A stretch of DNA of 41,500 nucleotides, from assembly GCA_905221605.1 (NCBI GenBank), contig CAJNDS010002409.1, positions 168,501 through 210,000 on the forward strand, in the 5' to 3' direction. The notes below the pieces were generated by a model, which made no database searches, was not told where the DNA came from, and saw nothing but the letters and a program-made list of their open reading frames with translations. The translations under genes were made by a program, and so were the position numbers. Positions within the stretch are counted from its first letter, which is position 1; every line of letters begins with the position of its first letter. The DNA is from Symbiodinium natans. Its lineage: Eukaryota > Sar > Dinophyceae > Suessiales > Symbiodiniaceae. Below are positions 18,380 through 27,267 of this stretch, one piece after another.

Positions 18380-19171
18380 ATGATAACTCCTATAGTTAAA
18401 CCTGTTAATGTTAAAGAATATGATTTTAAACAATCTAAATATGAAATAGCACCACGACTACCATTTAGTCAAATAATTATTGGTCCTTCAGGAAGTGGAA
18501 AAGGTATCTTACTACAATCAATGATATTAGATATTTATCGTGATGTCTTCGCTAGAATATACATTTGGTCACCTTCAATTTCAGTTGATAGCAATTGGAC
18601 ACCAGTTAAAAAATATATTCAAGATAATTTAAAGGTTGATTTAGAAAAGGAAAAATGTATGTTTGATGAATATGTCCCTTCAGAATTGGAAGCAGTGATA
18701 AAGCGACAACATAAAGTAATAGAATATCAGAAAAAGAATGACCATAACAAATTACATTCTATACTTATTATTGTGGACGACTTTGCAGACAGTAAGGCCT
18801 TTTCAAGAAACTCACCGCTACTAAATCAATTGTATGTGAGAGGTAGACATAATGCAATTAATATTATAACATCAACACAGAAATTTAACGCTTTATCTCC
18901 TATAATTCGTGTCAATAGTCGTCAGTTATTTTTCTTCAGGTTAAGGAACTACAAAGAAATAGAAACAATGGTTGAAGAATTAAGCGCGGTATTAATTAAG
19001 AAATCCAGTGTAGCAGATACTAAAAACCTACAAGAAGCAAAGAAACTATTATTAGAAGTGTATAATATAGCAACAGAAGAACCATACAGTTTTTTATTTA
19101 TTAACTTAATGAAAGGGGATGTTAATGATATGTTTTATAAACGATTTGATGCTAAATTAGTTATTGATTAA
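18380..19171 (+). CDS. A32/FtsK-HerA-type genome packaging ATPase
   Basis: A 263-aa P-loop ATPase. Walker A is GPSGSGKG (residues 35-42) and Walker B is ILIIVDD (128-134), followed by GRHNAINIITSTQKF containing the polar sensor. Size and layout fit the packaging ATPases of PLVs, virophages and large DNA viruses, which translocate DNA into preformed capsids. Both nucleotide motifs are intact. It is transcribed rightward, divergent from the small gene cluster and convergent with the fibre operon, and ends in a hairpin shared with that opposing gene. Confidence 0.94.
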   Translation: MITPIVKPVNVKEYDFKQSKYEIAPRLPFSQIIIGPSGSGKGILLQSMILDIYRDVFARIYIWSPSISVDSNWTPVKKYIQDNLKVDLEKEKCMFDEYVPSELEAVIKRQHKVIEYQKKNDHNKLHSILIIVDDFADSKAFSRNSPLLNQLYVRGRHNAINIITSTQKFNALSPIIRVNSRQLFFFRLRNYKEIETMVEELSAVLIKKSSVADTKNLQEAKKLLLEVYNIATEEPYSFLFINLMKGDVNDMFYKRFDAKLVID

Positions 19172-19196
19172 TAATATTATTTGATAATATTATTAA
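19168..19196. terminator. Bidirectional stem-loop between convergent stop codons
   Basis: TTAATAATATTAT-TTG-ATAATATTATTAA, a perfect 13-bp stem. It overlaps the ATPase stop codon (19169-19171) and ends one base before the stop of the opposing gene (19197-19199), serving both transcripts by position. Confidence 0.75.
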
Positions 19197-19406
19197 TTAT
19201 ATTAGTGAATAATTGCATAATGTCATTGGGGGAAGTTTGTAATATATTTTATCGCTTTTTGTTTCCTCTAGTTTTTCAACTCTTTCAATAACATCTTTTA
19301 AGGTATTAAATAATAACATATCTGTCCTTGTTTTTTCATTAATATCTAATTCTTTTATTTGCTTCATATTTTCAGTAGCTGTAGTTTTAGATGTTTTAGA
19401 ACCCAT
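19197..19406 (-). CDS. Small helical protein downstream of the fibre gene
   Basis: A 69-aa protein of unknown function with a polar N-terminus (MGSKTSKTTATENMKQ) and a central heptad segment (LKDVIERVEKLEETK). The MGSKTS start fits an N-myristoylation consensus (G at 2, small residue at 6), but this is weak. It follows the fibre gene by 19 bp on the same strand. Confidence 0.6.
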   Translation of the reverse strand: MGSKTSKTTATENMKQIKELDINEKTRTDMLLFNTLKDVIERVEKLEETKSDKIYYKLPPMTLCNYSLI

Positions 19407-19425
19407 ATATTATTATTTAGATTTT

Positions 19426-21801
19426 TTATTTTCCTTCCCCTTTTCCTTTGCCTTTTAATGTTTTTATCTCTTTTTCTAATTTATCAATGCGATTTAATGC
19501 ATTTTGTAAAGCGCTCCATAAAATGGGTGTTGTCATTGTATAATCAAATTTCAAATATCCATCTTTTCCTTCTTTAACCATATTTTGCCATTCATCGGGA
19601 ACTTTCTTACTTATAAAGTCATTAGCAATAAAACCACAACAAGATTTACCTTGTTGTCTGTCATCAATAAAATGATATGTTTTTGGAACAATGTATTTAA
19701 CTAACTCAACTGCTTTTTTCTGGTTAAGTTCCTTAATGTCTTTCTTCAACCTTTTATCAGAACTTGGAATTAGAGAGCCTGTATATTCAATATCTCCATT
19801 AACGAGAATGCCACCTGGTGAAATTGAAAATACATCATTCGATACTGAAACACTACCAAAATAAAATGCATATTCTCCTCCCGCGTCAGTATTTAAAAAC
19901 TGTATCTGGTCTACGGTGCTTATTGTCTCTTGTGTTATTTCTAAATTATTCATTTTTACTTTTCCATCTGTTATTTTAATTTCCGGCGTTGAAGCTTCTA
20001 ATCCAACTGTTAAATTAATATCACCTAAAGCATCGCCATTTCTAACAAATAATTTATATTGTCCATCCAATACTTCCTTAAATTCGCTACTATTCTGGAA
20101 CATAAAACGCCCCCAACTAATAACATCTGCCTCACCAACGATATTACCAATACTATTAAATGTTTGATTATTTGTAACTGCTCTATTAATAGTAATTCCG
20201 TTAGTGTCGTTTAATTGTAACGCTATTGTTCCAGTAGTTGGGTCTGATGTTCTTGGTTGTAGTGAAAAGTTAATTTCATTTGTTGATATAATATTTAATG
20301 AACTATTAGCGTCCGCTCGTTGAAATATTCTCCCTGAATTATTAATATAAATATCACTATTAAAAGTTGCTATATTTTGAAACGATGCTGTGCTTCCAAA
20401 ATTAGCATTGCCACCACCTACATTTAGTTTATTTGCTCCTTGAATTGCTCCAATACCTAATGATAAACAATAAACGCCATTACCGTTTGCTGTGTTCAAT
20501 AATAGTAATGAAGAACTGTCGTTGCTTGTGTTATAAGCGTTAATATTGAATGAATTAAATCTTATATATCCTTGTGCGTTTTTTACAGTTAAAACATTAC
20601 TAGCGTCGGTTGTATTTTTATAAAATGTTAATCCATTAGCATTATTAATATTAGCATTTTCACCATCAAAATTTATATCATTTGTTAAATCTAAACTACC
20701 ATCTACTTTTAGATTTTGTCTAACAATAGCACTATCAACAACATCTAATGTATAACCACTTGTTAATGTATTTGATGCTGTATCTACTAATAAGGAATGA
20801 GATTTAACATATTGATTAGAATTACTATTTAAATTTAAAATTCTTCCTGTGTCACCAACTGAATTATAACAATCAATACTATCATTATTAAAAGTAATGT
20901 AATTATCAGTATTTCTAACTGTAAATGATAAATTAGCGTCTGCTGTATTTTCTACTACTAGACCGCCCGTTGGTGTTTCTATTTTTCCTGACATTTTATA
21001 CCCTGCGTTATTATTTGATAAATCTAATTGTTTTATTGCATCATCTGATGTATTATTACAAAATATTTTATCTCCTTGTAAAGTTATATAACTAGTAGCA
21101 TTTTTAAATTCTGCTAGGACTTTATCACCTCCTCCTGTCTGATTACTGAATAATAAACCTTCTACAGGAGATATATTTATAGTTGAATTATTTAATGTTA
21201 ATCCACTATGAATAACGGTAGGAGCGCTACAATCAATAATTGGAAATGTTGAAAATCTATCAGTAAAATCTGATTTAGGAACTCTTAAATCCAATAAATT
21301 ATCAATTTCTGTATCTGTATAACCACCACCAGCTCCTACTAATCCGTCTACCTCTGTTTTAGTATAATAGTTGATTCCTAACTGTGTGTTGGTCTGATAA
21401 TTAGTAGATAAATTTGTATCTATTTCTGATTTATTATAAAAATTCGTTCCTAATTGTGCATTAGTCTGATAATTGGTAGATAAATTTGTGTCTATTTGTG
21501 TTGATGTGTAATAATTAGTAAATGTAGCGTCTATTTCTGTTTTATTGTAAAAATTGCTAGCTAGAACTGTGTTAGTTTGATAGTTATTTGTTAAATCTGT
21601 GTTAATAGCATTAATACTATTGAAATTCTGTAATTGCTTTGTATTTAAAACTGCTATAGCGTCAGTATTTGCTGTTACTTCTGTTGTGTTGTTTATGTCG
21701 TTAAGTTCTGTTTTTGTTGCATATAATAAAGAAATGTCTGTTCCGCTTACAATAACATTATCTGCTGTTAATGTGTTTGTATTATTTAGTGTCAAAGGCA
21801 T
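19426..21801 (-). CDS. Fibre/spike protein with C-terminal S74 intramolecular chaperone
   Basis: A 791-aa protein. The N-terminal 150 residues contain repeats of the form NYQTNxxLxxNFYNKxEID, a pattern of trimeric fibre shafts. The centre is a long Asn/Thr/Ser-rich beta region (many LxVxNxxxxIxF-type turns), suiting an elongated beta-helical spike. The C-terminus is a peptidase S74 domain: SDKRLK beginning at Ser681 with Lys686 forms the Ser-Lys pair expected for self-cleavage, then TYHFIDD, GFIANDF, and a final coiled coil (LQNALNRIDKLEKEIKTLK) with a GKGKGEGK tail. In phage endosialidases and fibres this domain drives trimerisation and is then released. The likely role here is host attachment by a capsid spike. 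It lies downstream of the capsid gene on the same strand. Confidence 0.88.
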   Translation of the reverse strand: MPLTLNNTNTLTADNVIVSGTDISLLYATKTELNDINNTTEVTANTDAIAVLNTKQLQNFNSINAINTDLTNNYQTNTVLASNFYNKTEIDATFTNYYTSTQIDTNLSTNYQTNAQLGTNFYNKSEIDTNLSTNYQTNTQLGINYYTKTEVDGLVGAGGGYTDTEIDNLLDLRVPKSDFTDRFSTFPIIDCSAPTVIHSGLTLNNSTINISPVEGLLFSNQTGGGDKVLAEFKNATSYITLQGDKIFCNNTSDDAIKQLDLSNNNAGYKMSGKIETPTGGLVVENTADANLSFTVRNTDNYITFNNDSIDCYNSVGDTGRILNLNSNSNQYVKSHSLLVDTASNTLTSGYTLDVVDSAIVRQNLKVDGSLDLTNDINFDGENANINNANGLTFYKNTTDASNVLTVKNAQGYIRFNSFNINAYNTSNDSSSLLLLNTANGNGVYCLSLGIGAIQGANKLNVGGGNANFGSTASFQNIATFNSDIYINNSGRIFQRADANSSLNIISTNEINFSLQPRTSDPTTGTIALQLNDTNGITINRAVTNNQTFNSIGNIVGEADVISWGRFMFQNSSEFKEVLDGQYKLFVRNGDALGDINLTVGLEASTPEIKITDGKVKMNNLEITQETISTVDQIQFLNTDAGGEYAFYFGSVSVSNDVFSISPGGILVNGDIEYTGSLIPSSDKRLKKDIKELNQKKAVELVKYIVPKTYHFIDDRQQGKSCCGFIANDFISKKVPDEWQNMVKEGKDGYLKFDYTMTTPILWSALQNALNRIDKLEKEIKTLKGKGKGEGK

Positions 21802-21803
21802 TT

Positions 21804-21843
21804 ATAATATTAATAAAATAGATAATTATTTTATTAATATTAT
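21804..21843 (-). promoter_or_regulatory. 17-bp AT-rich stem-loop abutting the fibre start
   Basis: ATAATATTAATAAAATA, loop GATAAT, then the exact complement: 17 perfect base pairs, two bases 5' of the fibre ATG. The longest perfect stem in the element outside the TIRs. Confidence 0.65.
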
Positions 21844-21900
21844 TTAATCGTAAACCGCGTAGCGCTTTAGGATTAGATGTAAAACGGCGTAGCCCTTTAG
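21844..21900. repeat. Short tandem repeat between capsid and fibre genes
   Basis: Two diverged copies of a roughly 36-bp unit (GTAAACCGCGTAGCGCTTTA then GTAAAACGGCGTAGCCCTTT, each followed by AGGATTA), GC-richer than the surrounding spacers. It lies between the hairpin at the capsid stop and the hairpin at the fibre start. Confidence 0.7.
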
Positions 21901-21921
21901 GATTAAATCTTTGATTTAATC
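21901..21921 (-). terminator. Stem-loop overlapping the capsid gene stop
   Basis: GATTAAATC-TTT-GATTTAATC, a 9-bp stem containing the TAA stop of the major capsid gene. Confidence 0.65.
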
Positions 21922-23349
21922 GTAAACTTTAAGCCCTAAATCTTTTATCTCTAATATTTGTTCCGACAGTAATGTTATATAAATATTATCAGGCATAGCA
22001 GTAGTCGTTATTGAAGCATTTGCAGGTTTAACTTTTACTAACATCTGTTGACCGGCGCGTGTATTAATTCCTGTATATGAACTGTCAGGCACTTTTTCAA
22101 ATGAAAACCCAAATACAAATTGTCGGTCACGATATTGTCTAAAATCAATTGACATTGAATGTTGATGAAACATTGGAAGATTTAATGCCTTTCTTAAGTG
22201 ATAATAGCATTCTTGAAGTGATGTAATCGGATACTCAGCATATAGTTTAGAACCTAATTGTATTTGCATTTGTAAGTCAAAATTATTGTCATAAATTCCT
22301 TCAGTTTGTTCGTCTGATTGTTGTTGTGGGTGATAGAAACGACAAAACTCTTTGTCACAGTATTCGTAACCGGTGCTTGGGTCTCCTTCTTTGTAAAATG
22401 TAATGAATGATGCAACTAATTTTGATACTGAACGGATGACTTGGACATTTATATCAGTTGTGCCTTTTACTGATTGAGATTGAGTAATATAAGTTGTATA
22501 AGTAATGGGTAGGCCTTTTCCTTCTAAAAGATGTTTTACATATTCATTATTCAAATTATTATCAAGGGTGCAAACATCACAAACAACACGAGCATTATTA
22601 ATTTCCCAATCAGTGCTTGTATTTCTAAATTCAGCGTCTGCTTCCGTGGCAGGATTAACATCAGTTACAAACCTATTTCCTACAGCGTCCGCCGTTGTAA
22701 CATCTTCAGGGTCAATTACACAATCAGTAGAATTAGTAACCAATTCTAATTCAATTGTTAAATTTCCCATATACTTTAAAGGTAAATACTTAAATTGACT
22801 AAATAAACCACATAAGGGCTTGAATCCAACAATCATTTTATCCTTAAAGCCTTGACAAGTTAAACCATTTACTTCATATTTTAATCTTGTATCGCCGTCA
22901 TTAACGAGAGTTTTAATTTCGTCATCATATCTATAACCAAACCCTTCATTTGCTTCATCTTTTCGTGCTCCTTGAGACATCATTTTAGAGAACATATGAT
23001 GAACTCGGTTGTAGTTATCAAAGTCTTCAACAACCTGATTACCAGCAATAATTCTCATTCTTCTGAAAAAACTATAAGGAGGAGATAATGGACGGAGTTT
23101 GTTATTAAATGTTCCAGGGTCAAGATTTTGTAATGTAAAAAATATTCTAACACTTTGAGGGTCTAACCACGCGTTGTCTTCTGCATTTAATGAAAATTTC
23201 AACACACGATTACCACTTGTAGGTTTATAGATATTTGAACCAGAAGGCCAGAATGTAACACTTCTTCTGTCAGTAATATAACTTGAACCTTTGTTTAATT
23301 TAAATGATAGGTTGTCAATGAGGATATCTTCCGGACTAAATGTTTCCAT
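21916..23349 (-). CDS. Double jelly-roll major capsid protein
   Basis: A 477-aa protein with the features of PLV/Polinton major capsid proteins: an N-terminal strand SVTFWPSGSNIYKPTSG, the first jelly roll with VRIFFTLQNLDP and FRRMRIIAGNQVVEDFDNYN, an intervening KYLPLKYMGNLTIELEL strand, and a second jelly roll ending in FVFGFSFEKVP-GINTRAGQQM and YITLLSEQILEIKDLGLKVYD. The length is typical. It should form pseudo-hexameric trimers of an icosahedral shell with the penton-like protein at 24377. The frame is intact. It is transcribed leftward, upstream of the fibre gene, in the central structural block. Confidence 0.93.
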   Translation of the reverse strand: METFSPEDILIDNLSFKLNKGSSYITDRRSVTFWPSGSNIYKPTSGNRVLKFSLNAEDNAWLDPQSVRIFFTLQNLDPGTFNNKLRPLSPPYSFFRRMRIIAGNQVVEDFDNYNRVHHMFSKMMSQGARKDEANEGFGYRYDDEIKTLVNDGDTRLKYEVNGLTCQGFKDKMIVGFKPLCGLFSQFKYLPLKYMGNLTIELELVTNSTDCVIDPEDVTTADAVGNRFVTDVNPATEADAEFRNTSTDWEINNARVVCDVCTLDNNLNNEYVKHLLEGKGLPITYTTYITQSQSVKGTTDINVQVIRSVSKLVASFITFYKEGDPSTGYEYCDKEFCRFYHPQQQSDEQTEGIYDNNFDLQMQIQLGSKLYAEYPITSLQECYYHLRKALNLPMFHQHSMSIDFRQYRDRQFVFGFSFEKVPDSSYTGINTRAGQQMLVKVKPANASITTTAMPDNIYITLLSEQILEIKDLGLKVYD

Positions 23350-23381
23350 AATTATATATTCATTTATAGAAAAAAATAAAT

Positions 23382-23421
23382 TATATTTGATTAAATATTT
23401 TTAAATAATTAATCAAATATA
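23382..23421 (-). terminator. Stem-loop between a small gene stop and the capsid start
   Basis: TATATTTGATTAA (23382-23394) and its exact complement (23409-23421), 13 bp with a 14-nt AT loop. The 3' arm covers the stop codon at 23409-23411. Confidence 0.6.
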
Positions 23422-23615
23422 TTAAACTTAATATTATTTTCAGACTTACTTTTACCTTTTTTCTTAACCTCATTTACAATATCTTTAGTATCTTCATTAT
23501 TCTCAACAAGTTTTCTTATTTCTTCATAACTGTTCTGTTTAAACTTTTTCTCTTGCTTAGGCTTTTGCATTTTTTCATAACTAGTAGCTTTATAAGCAAA
23601 CATTATTAAAATCAT
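23409..23615 (-). CDS. Small basic protein
   Basis: A 68-aa lysine-rich protein upstream of the capsid gene; a second in-frame ATG at residue 5 is possible. Contains a YEKMQKPKQEKKFKQ basic patch and an amphipathic helix (SYEEIRKLVENNEDTKDIVNEVKKK). It could be a DNA-condensing or scaffold-like virion protein by size and charge only; no family recognised. Confidence 0.65.
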   Translation of the reverse strand: MILIMFAYKATSYEKMQKPKQEKKFKQNSYEEIRKLVENNEDTKDIVNEVKKKGKSKSENNIKFNIFD

Positions 23616-23668
23616 TTAGAAATTAATTAATTAAATTGTTACAAATGTTTCACATTTTGAAGAATTTC

Positions 23669-23697
23669 ATTAAAAATAAGTTTCACTTATTTTTAAT
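23669..23697 (-). terminator. Stem-loop overlapping the lipase-like gene stop
   Basis: ATTAAAAATAAG-TTTCA-CTTATTTTTAAT, a perfect 12-bp stem whose arm includes the TAA stop at 23693-23695. Confidence 0.7.
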
Positions 23698-24334
23698 CAA
23701 ATTGTTGCATAAACTCATCACTTGTTATTGGTAAATTACCTTCTTTATTATGAACATTGCCTATATCTTGATATGAATGATTTTGTAAAGGGTTTAATGT
23801 TGATTTGTCTAATGTTATACTACCTTTATCAAACATACTAACAACATCTCCGGCTTTTCTTATTCGTAAATTAGTTCCCGTATCTTCTGGTCTTTGACTT
23901 GAAACAAAAGGAGAACCATAACTCCTGCTTCTAAAAATATTACCATAATCATTATTAATTTGTTGTCCTACCGCTGAACCTAAACTATGACTAATAATAT
24001 CAGTAATTCCTGTAAGTTGTTTACCGTCAACTTCTATAGTTCCGTCTTTAATAAATTTATCAACATCTTTATATCTTTTCGTTTGTTGTGTCTGATACAA
24101 TGGTAATTTTAAATCATCATATACATCTCTACCGCTTTTGGTTCCTGCTATATATAAAATGCTACCATTTTGATAAATGCCTTCTGGGTTTTCGTATGCA
24201 AGTCTTAAACCTTGAGTATCAGTTAAAAATGTTTCAGTTCCTGCTAACTCTTCCCTAACATCGTTATGTATTTTATTTCTTGTTTTAGGCGCTTCATATA
24301 AAACGCCTTCATTTCTTCTTTTATGTTTATGCAT
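23693..24334 (-). CDS. Class 3 lipase-like alpha/beta hydrolase
   Basis: A 213-aa protein. An N-terminal strand ILYIAGTKSGRDVYDDL matches the FRGT oxyanion segment of class 3 lipases; the nucleophile elbow is SHSLG with Ser117; plausible partners are Asp163 (AGDVVSMF) and His186 (NHSYQD). The elbow has Ser instead of the usual first Gly, but all three triad positions are present in order and spacing. Some PLVs and virophages encode lipases, thought to help membrane passage during entry or exit. It lies in the structural block, divergent from the penton gene, so it may be packaged. Activity is not proven. Confidence 0.8.
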   Translation of the reverse strand: MHKHKRRNEGVLYEAPKTRNKIHNDVREELAGTETFLTDTQGLRLAYENPEGIYQNGSILYIAGTKSGRDVYDDLKLPLYQTQQTKRYKDVDKFIKDGTIEVDGKQLTGITDIISHSLGSAVGQQINNDYGNIFRSRSYGSPFVSSQRPEDTGTNLRIRKAGDVVSMFDKGSITLDKSTLNPLQNHSYQDIGNVHNKEGNLPITSDEFMQQFD

Positions 24335-24376
24335 TATAATATTACTTATAAATTTATTTATCTCATTAATAATATA
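24335..24376. promoter_or_regulatory. Compact bidirectional promoter region (lipase/penton)
   Basis: Only 42 bp separates two divergent start codons. The two sides are roughly symmetric: TATAATATTA next to one ATG and TTAATAATATA next to the other. AT-rich TAATAATAT just before ATG is the common context of the structural genes. Confidence 0.55.
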
Positions 24377-25213
24377 ATGCTCAAATTTAAAAAAGTATAT
24401 ATTGATAGTAGTTATAAAGTGAGTGGCACTCCGTCCGATTTTACAATTGACTTACCTGAAACAGTTCAATTAGAAGATAATATGCTATGTCAAATACACG
24501 AGGTAAGCATTCCTCATTCTTGGTATTCAATAAACAGCACTAATAATAATATTTATTGGAGACATCAAGTCATACCCCCAGGTGTAATAGCAGGTATTAC
24601 TTATCGTAAAGTAACAATCCCAGAAGGTAATTATACAGCGGTTGATTTAGCACAAACAATACAAATAGCGATTAATTTATTGGTTGATACAGTGGACAGA
24701 CCTAATACATATTCTTTAAGTTACAACACATCAACTAATAAATTTACAATCAGTTCTAATTATGCAACGGTTATTTTTGTTCTTCTTACTGATGGAGAAG
24801 TAGCACCGTTAGCGGGTTCATTTTCAGACCCCGTTGACATTAATAATTTAAGTTCAATGAATAGAGTAATCGGTAATACAACACCAGCAACTGATGCTTA
24901 TACTAATGTGGCACCTTATACAAGTAATTTTGTTGATTTAGTTCCCTTCAAGAGTTTGTATTTACATTGTAATGAAATTAGCAACTACAACCAATTAACA
25001 GTAGCGGGTAATTCATCAATAGTCAAGAAAGTAAATGTAACAGTTCCCTATCTTGGAGTTATTAATGATAATGAGTTAAGTAGTGTTGATTATATTGATG
25101 TATCGGGTAAAATGCTTCGCCGATTGAATTTTAGACTTACTAATAATTTAAATCAGGTAGTAAATTTGAATAATGTTGACATCTCATTCACTTTAACCTT
25201 TTTTAGAGGTTAA
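24377..25213 (+). CDS. Penton-like minor capsid protein
   Basis: A 278-aa protein from MLKFKKVYIDSSYK. The opening IDSSYKVSGTPSDFTIDLPE followed by LEDNMLCQIHEVSIPHSWYSI is characteristic of the single jelly-roll penton proteins of Polintons and PLVs, and ends in a beta strand VDISFTLTFFRG. It should occupy the fivefold vertices of the capsid and could anchor the S74 fibre. I chose ATG 24377 rather than the upstream in-frame ATG at 24323, since the latter would overlap the divergent lipase gene and add a non-conserved leader. Confidence 0.88.
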   Translation: MLKFKKVYIDSSYKVSGTPSDFTIDLPETVQLEDNMLCQIHEVSIPHSWYSINSTNNNIYWRHQVIPPGVIAGITYRKVTIPEGNYTAVDLAQTIQIAINLLVDTVDRPNTYSLSYNTSTNKFTISSNYATVIFVLLTDGEVAPLAGSFSDPVDINNLSSMNRVIGNTTPATDAYTNVAPYTSNFVDLVPFKSLYLHCNEISNYNQLTVAGNSSIVKKVNVTVPYLGVINDNELSSVDYIDVSGKMLRRLNFRLTNNLNQVVNLNNVDISFTLTFFRG

Positions 25214-25225
25214 AATATATAAATA

Positions 25226-25243
25226 ATTTTCTATATAGAAAAT
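25226..25243. promoter_or_regulatory. Perfect palindrome abutting a start codon
   Basis: ATTTTCTATATAGAAAAT, an 18-bp perfect palindrome between the penton stop (13 nt upstream) and the next ATG at 25244. Confidence 0.6.
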
Positions 25244-25825
25244 ATGGAAACAATTAATGAGGATGTTGAAGAGGTTAAAAATGAAGAAGAGACTAAAGAA
25301 GTGGTTAATGAAGTTATTGAAGAAGCAACTAAAGAAGAGTCAATTAAAGAAACTGAAGAAACAACTAAAGAAGAAACAATTAAAGAAACTGAAGAAGCAA
25401 AACCTAAAGCAAAACCAAAGAAACAAGCGAGAAGTGTTAAAGTAGTAGAGCTTGTTGAATGTGAAGCGTGTAATAAAAAGATGCTACCAAAATCATTAAG
25501 ACACTCACACCCGAGAAATTGTAAAGGTCAACCAACAGAAACAAGGCCAGTAAACAAACAACAAAATTCATATGGGACTAAATTAAAGGAACAAATGAGA
25601 AAAGAAATTGAAGAAGAAATGAAAACTAAATATTCAGTAAGAGAGAAACAACCACAACAAGAACAAATACAACAAACAATAAAGCCCGTTAGAATGGAAG
25701 ATGCACCACCACAGCGCATCCCAACAGCAAGAGAACTTTTAGCATCATCTTATGCAGAAATAAGAAGAGCAAAACAACAGGAAAAGATGGAAAAGATAGC
25801 AAGGTTTAAAACGAGTATGTTTTAA
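25244..25825 (+). CDS. Acidic repeat protein with a C2HC zinc finger
   Basis: A 193-aa protein. Residues 1-52 are Glu/Lys/Thr-rich with repeats of the type KEETIKETEE. A basic Lys/Ala/Pro linker (53-66) follows, then a zinc finger with Cys73, Cys76, His87 and Cys93 (His89 is an alternative ligand). The C-terminal half is a Gln/Glu-rich helix ending SYAEIRRAKQQEKMEKIARF. Similar finger-plus-helix proteins occur beside the capsid genes in PLVs as far as I recall. Probable minor virion or DNA-associated protein; function unknown. Confidence 0.75.
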   Translation: METINEDVEEVKNEEETKEVVNEVIEEATKEESIKETEETTKEETIKETEEAKPKAKPKKQARSVKVVELVECEACNKKMLPKSLRHSHPRNCKGQPTETRPVNKQQNSYGTKLKEQMRKEIEEEMKTKYSVREKQPQQEQIQQTIKPVRMEDAPPQRIPTARELLASSYAEIRRAKQQEKMEKIARFKTSMF

Positions 25826-25862
25826 TTATTAATAATATTTTTAATCTAATATTATTAATAAT
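25825..25862. promoter_or_regulatory. 15-bp stem-loop spanning a gene junction
   Basis: ATTATTAATAATATT, 8-nt loop, then the exact complement. It starts in the preceding TAA stop and ends at the base before the next ATG (25863), so it can act as both terminator and promoter. Confidence 0.7.
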
Positions 25863-26183
25863 ATGAGTATGTTTAAGAGTAAACCAGAGTTTAAAAGAAT
25901 GCCACAGGTGCAACAATACTATGATTTAGAAGATACTATAGGAGTAGCAAGTAGGAAAAAATATTTAGAAGACTTAAAATTAAGAGTAGAAGAAGCAGAA
26001 AATAGAGGTAAAAATATTGCTATGAGGAATGATTGGGTGCAACATCAAAAGAAAAGTTTATATCAGGGTCAAATAGATGATATAAACAGACAATTAGAGC
26101 GACCTATGATGTCAGTAAGAACAAAAGAAGAACTTAAGAAAAAACAAGATGAATTAAAAACGATTATGGCAAATTTAATATAA
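25863..26183 (+). CDS. Small coiled-coil protein
   Basis: A 106-aa highly charged helical protein (YLEDLKLRVEEAENRGK and RQLERPMMSVRTKEELKKKQDELK). No enzymatic motif. Co-directional within the structural operon, so likely a minor capsid or assembly protein. Confidence 0.7.
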   Translation: MSMFKSKPEFKRMPQVQQYYDLEDTIGVASRKKYLEDLKLRVEEAENRGKNIAMRNDWVQHQKKSLYQGQIDDINRQLERPMMSVRTKEELKKKQDELKTIMANLI

Positions 26184-26212
26184 TTAATTAAAATCTAACT
26201 TCAAATATAATA

Positions 26213-27265
26213 ATGATAAAAACATTAAAATCTGAGTTAAGATTAAGACCTACTTATGATGAATTGGTGGGTATGATTGAAAGTCAAGGAGACCCGAATA
26301 GACCATCAATAGAACAAGTAATAGACAGGAAAGCAACATTATTTAGAAATAACCAGTTTGGAAGTCAATTTGATAACATTGATTTTTTAGGGTTGAAGAA
26401 GCAAGAAGAGGATAAAGTCAAGAATGATTTAAGAAGAGCACAATTAAATCATCACGGCGTTATGAATGGTGTATCAACTGCTGTAGCAGGAATGCAAACA
26501 AGTGCAACATCTAGCGGATATGATACGCCTATAGAAGTTTATGAAGGAATGGAAGATGAAGAAGGTGATTATCCAAGTGCTATTAGAGATTTAGATGATG
26601 CATTAAAAACATTAGAGCTGTTATCAGAAAAAAGAAAAGATTTAGAAGATGCTAAAAGTGATTTAGACGATGTTCATCATCAATCATTACCGGCAGGTGT
26701 TGAAGTTCATTCAATGGAATCTCCAGTTCAAAGTAATCAAGGTTATCCCCCGTCATTACCAGCACCGCCACAAGCAGAGGATAGTGAAGAAGACGAAGAA
26801 ATAACCGCACTAGAACAAAAAGTAGCCTTTACACATGATTATGACAAAGACCAAGTATTAAACGATGATAGCATTACTTATAGAGGATTAATGTTTCAAT
26901 TATTTGTTAGAGATTTGTTTACAGATGAAATGGTAGGTATCTTAAATCAATTACCAGACCAGAGAAAGAAGCAATATCTAGCATCAATCATACAGGGTCA
27001 TATAGAAAAAGATGAATGGACAGCAGATTTTGACAGTGCTAAATTAAGCCGTAAAATAAAGTTATTTAAACGAGAGAGAAGACGAGTAAAATCCAAAAGG
27101 GTAGAACAATCAGCGTCATCAAGTGGAGGAGGTGAGTTAGTTCCTTCACAAACAGCATCTCCAACACCTTTAAGAGACATAGCAGTAGCCGGTGCAAAAG
27201 CAGGTGTAGAAACACTAGCAAAAGCAGGAGCAACAGCCATAGCAAAAAAATTTTTACCAGTATAA
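26213..27265 (+). CDS. Structural-block protein with N-terminal LRLRPTYDEL motif
   Basis: A 350-aa protein. It begins with LRLRPTYDELVGMIE, a motif shared with the next gene. A flexible acidic, Pro/Ser-rich middle (about 110-200) follows. Residues about 220-295 form a more conserved-looking helical domain (YRGLMFQLFVRDLFTDEMVG and onward) with a very basic patch KLFKRERRRVKSKR. The C-terminus is a Gly/Ala-rich amphipathic helix (IAVAGAKAGVETLAKAGATA). The basic patch suggests DNA or RNA contact, the tail membrane or capsid contact; both are inference. I do not recognise the family. Confidence 0.72.
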   Translation: MIKTLKSELRLRPTYDELVGMIESQGDPNRPSIEQVIDRKATLFRNNQFGSQFDNIDFLGLKKQEEDKVKNDLRRAQLNHHGVMNGVSTAVAGMQTSATSSGYDTPIEVYEGMEDEEGDYPSAIRDLDDALKTLELLSEKRKDLEDAKSDLDDVHHQSLPAGVEVHSMESPVQSNQGYPPSLPAPPQAEDSEEDEEITALEQKVAFTHDYDKDQVLNDDSITYRGLMFQLFVRDLFTDEMVGILNQLPDQRKKQYLASIIQGHIEKDEWTADFDSAKLSRKIKLFKRERRRVKSKRVEQSASSSGGGELVPSQTASPTPLRDIAVAGAKAGVETLAKAGATAIAKKFLPV

Positions 27266-27267
27266 AA

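Noticed and set aside
24323-24376. Upstream ATG of the penton-like gene
   Set aside because: It would overlap the divergent lipase gene and adds a non-conserved leader; conserved sequence begins at 24377.
25257-25445. Lysine/leucine-rich frame inside the zinc finger gene
   Set aside because: Shadow frame produced by the AAGAA-type repeat of the acidic N-terminus in the real frame at 25244.
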